A stretch of DNA of 64,000 nucleotides from Petrosia ficiformis. Taxonomy: Eukaryota; Porifera; Demospongiae; Haplosclerida; Petrosiidae. A program made the position numbers and the translations under genes. Location of the stretch: positions 53,609,746 to 53,673,745 of the forward strand of contig OX345636.1 in NCBI GenBank assembly GCA_947044365.1. The letters run 5' to 3'. Below the pieces are notes generated by a model that saw only the letters and a list, made by a program, of their open reading frames with translations, ran no database searches and had not been told where the DNA came from. Positions within the stretch are counted from its first letter, which is position 1, and each line of letters starts with the position of its first letter. Shown here in pieces: positions 63,668-64,000 of this stretch.

Positions 63668-64000
63668 GTAATGGACTTTGCAAGTGCTATAGAAGACTGT
63701 CTTCTACAAGCAGATAAAGATTTCGATGAACTCTGTTCACAATTAACCAAACAATAAATTGCAGAATTGTGTGACTCCACCTACAATAATCTGAAGCAGC
63801 CACTCCTAGCTTTTTCGACACAGCTCCACCCAACTTCCAGATTTGCAAAACCTAAAATAGAACAGAAATTTCTCTTGGCTCAGGCTAATGCTGTTCCTAG
63901 TAAAACAACTACTGGTGTGTGAATTTATGGGAACAATGGAGAAGAGATTCGTGTGGTAATTATCCACCACCAACTCACTTGTGCACCATTGAAAGACAGA
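63668..64000 (+). pseudogene. Decayed coding sequence at the window edge, unrecognised
   Basis: One frame reads VMDFASAIEDCLLQADKDFD, ELCSQLTKQ, stop, IAELCDSTYNNLKQPLLAFS ... KPKIEQKFLLAQANAVPSKT, stop, IYGNNGEEIRVVIIHHQLTC to the edge. The same frame continues through two stops, which indicates a former protein now dead, or an unusual exon arrangement. It lies in intron 2 of gene 4 and is probably a transposon piece; the family is unknown. Confidence 0.35.

Overview
The window is AT-rich, intron-rich animal DNA. It has GT-AG introns, long simple repeats and minisatellites, very frequent ACATGTA motifs, dense transposon debris and only one recognisable host gene family. I infer an early-branching metazoan, most plausibly a demosponge; this rests on overall character, not on a marker gene.

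The host genes are a head-to-tail array of four ceramide-synthase-like (TLC/Lag1 domain) genes on the + strand. Gene 1 (8415-11182) has exons 3-6 only. Gene 2 (13994-25810) has six exons and 352 aa. Gene 3 (44921-55843) has six exons and 350 aa. Gene 4 (exons at 56089-56255 and 63237-63390) runs off the right edge. Exon lengths and intron phases agree between copies. The three readable Lag motifs keep the His-His pair and both Asp residues, but the His of the usual His-Asp pair is Leu (genes 1 and 2) or Gln (gene 3).

Genes 1 and 2 with their 3' flanks form a recent segmental duplication: about 2021-13730 matches about 18345-26045 plus 41077-44800. Each copy serves as an empty site for insertions in the other, so element ends and target-site duplications can be read directly. 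The largest insertion, 26046-41076, is flanked by TTAA and carries CCGATTAAC inverted ends. Nested in it are a Helentron-type rolling-circle transposon (about 30790-39010, minus strand), a divergently transcribed pair of unrecognised small genes sharing a compact promoter (27897-29235), an internally deleted second copy of that pair, three copies of an exon-bearing repeat, and a foldback element.

The Helentron is split into two reading frames by an apparent one-base loss inside the OTU-protease active-site motif. In order it encodes a hydrophobic stretch, a 2A ribosome-skipping motif, a zinc ribbon, a 23-residue repeat array, a DUF6570-like region, OTU, Rep (HUH plus two Tyr), a PIF1-type helicase and an AP-like endonuclease.

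The rest is transposon remains: hAT, Tc1/mariner, THAP-type, LINE reverse transcriptase, restriction-like-endonuclease retrotransposon, a tRNA-derived SINE and many MITEs. Intron satellites are also common, including a TACTG/TACTC array at the same place in intron 5 of three paralogs.
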